64,000 nt of DNA, from assembly GCA_043842855.1 (NCBI GenBank), contig JBBPJF010000002.1:1-64000 (forward strand), given 5' to 3'. Positions within the stretch are counted from its first letter, which is position 1, and the number at the start of each line of letters is the position of its first letter. The position numbers were made by a program, and so were the translations under genes. Below the pieces are notes generated by a model. The model was not told the DNA's origin. It saw only the letters and a program-made list of their open reading frames with translations, and ran no database searches. Shown piece after piece: positions 63,868-64,000 of the stretch. The DNA is from QFNR01 sp043842855. GTDB lineage: Bacteria > Pseudomonadota > Gammaproteobacteria > Burkholderiales > Neisseriaceae.

Positions 63868-64000
63868 ATGGAAAAAGTGTGGCTTAAGAGTTATCCCGAG
63901 GGAGTTGCTGAAACAGTAGATGTCGATGCATTGGGCACTATTAGTGATGTCTTTGACCATGCTGTGGAGCGCTTCCGAAATAATAAAGGTTTTGTCAGTG
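63868..64000 (+). CDS. Second FadD-like acyl-CoA ligase, cut by the window end
   Basis: Forty-four codons are visible, beginning MEKVWLKSYPEGVAETVDVD and continuing LGTISDVFDHAVERF. They align without gaps with the start of the preceding fadD (MERIWFKNYPDGVRHEVDTD, LGTIVNMFNRSVEDY), so this is a tandem paralog rather than a fragment. AGGGAA lies upstream. The frame is open to the window end. Confidence 0.85.
   Translation, partial: MEKVWLKSYPEGVAETVDVDALGTISDVFDHAVERFRNNKGFVS

Overview
The window is a gene-dense stretch of an AT-rich (about 40% GC, judged by eye) Gram-negative chromosome, most likely from a betaproteobacterium. Support for this comes from the AtpB and AtpE sequences (AtpB has the long N-terminus and SGVPGRFQAAVE segment, AtpE the ELMxPLQ...IDAAF segment), from EF-P with Arg32 beside earP, from the comF/BioC-like/trmL cluster, from lpxL divergent to metK, and from a conserved 70-residue protein with an LPxWxDRxG start. 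A phosphatidylcholine synthase, a membrane-anchored patatin, several partly degenerate genes and long gene-free gaps suggest a host-associated lineage under genome reduction. The species is not identifiable from the window.

Layout. 1-210: promoter and boxA leader of an rRNA operon reading leftwards off the window. 0.3-1.7 kb: an unknown lipoprotein and a cysteine-poor DksA. 2.2-9.1 kb: the complete F1Fo ATP synthase operon atpIBEFHAGDC behind its own promoter. 9.2-13.4 kb: parB, parA, rsmG and mnmG, all overlapping or abutting. 14.1-17.5 kb: ftsB, eno, efp, earP. 17.5-17.9 kb: a gap with three good DnaA boxes. 18.5-22.2 kb: gyrA and alr on the plus strand. 22-25.5 kb: an isoaspartate methyltransferase, two family 2 glycosyltransferases, a small conserved protein and an NlpC/P60 hydrolase. 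25.7-27.8 kb: an MFS transporter and a DUF2147 protein. 27.9-33.2 kb: groESL, aspS-orn and rpsT. 33.4-37.4 kb: a LysM/LytM lipoprotein, lpxL, metK and dusA. 37.5-44.6 kb: pcsA, serB, a divergent recQ, a patatin, a BioC-like protein, comF and trmL. 44.7-51 kb: a NhaD-type antiporter, ppk2, a Tat-exported LD-carboxypeptidase and malic enzyme. 51.7-56.2 kb: purD, a YigZ protein, etfAB and waaC. 56.25-56.58 kb: the best candidate replication origin. 56.6-64 kb: lpxC, mnmE, mpl, dut, mnmA and two tandem fadD-like acyl-CoA ligases, the second cut by the window end.

How it fits together. The set covers ATP synthesis, chromosome segregation (ParAB), tRNA wobble modification (MnmG, MnmE, MnmA, TrmL, DusA), envelope building (LpxC, LpxL, WaaC, glycosyltransferases, Mpl, Alr, LdcA, NlpC, LytM, FtsB) and fatty-acid and lipid metabolism (FadD, ETF, PcsA, patatin). 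Gap-sequence base skew is C over G on the plus strand from the left edge to about 51 kb and G over C after about 60 kb. A DnaA-box cluster beside an AT-rich block lies between, so the chromosome origin probably sits between waaC and lpxC. No phage, insertion sequence, CRISPR array or tRNA gene was recognised. No clearly novel multi-gene system was found; the most unusual items are the origin candidate(s), the probable ATT start of the LD-carboxypeptidase and the degenerate RecQ and BioC-like proteins.
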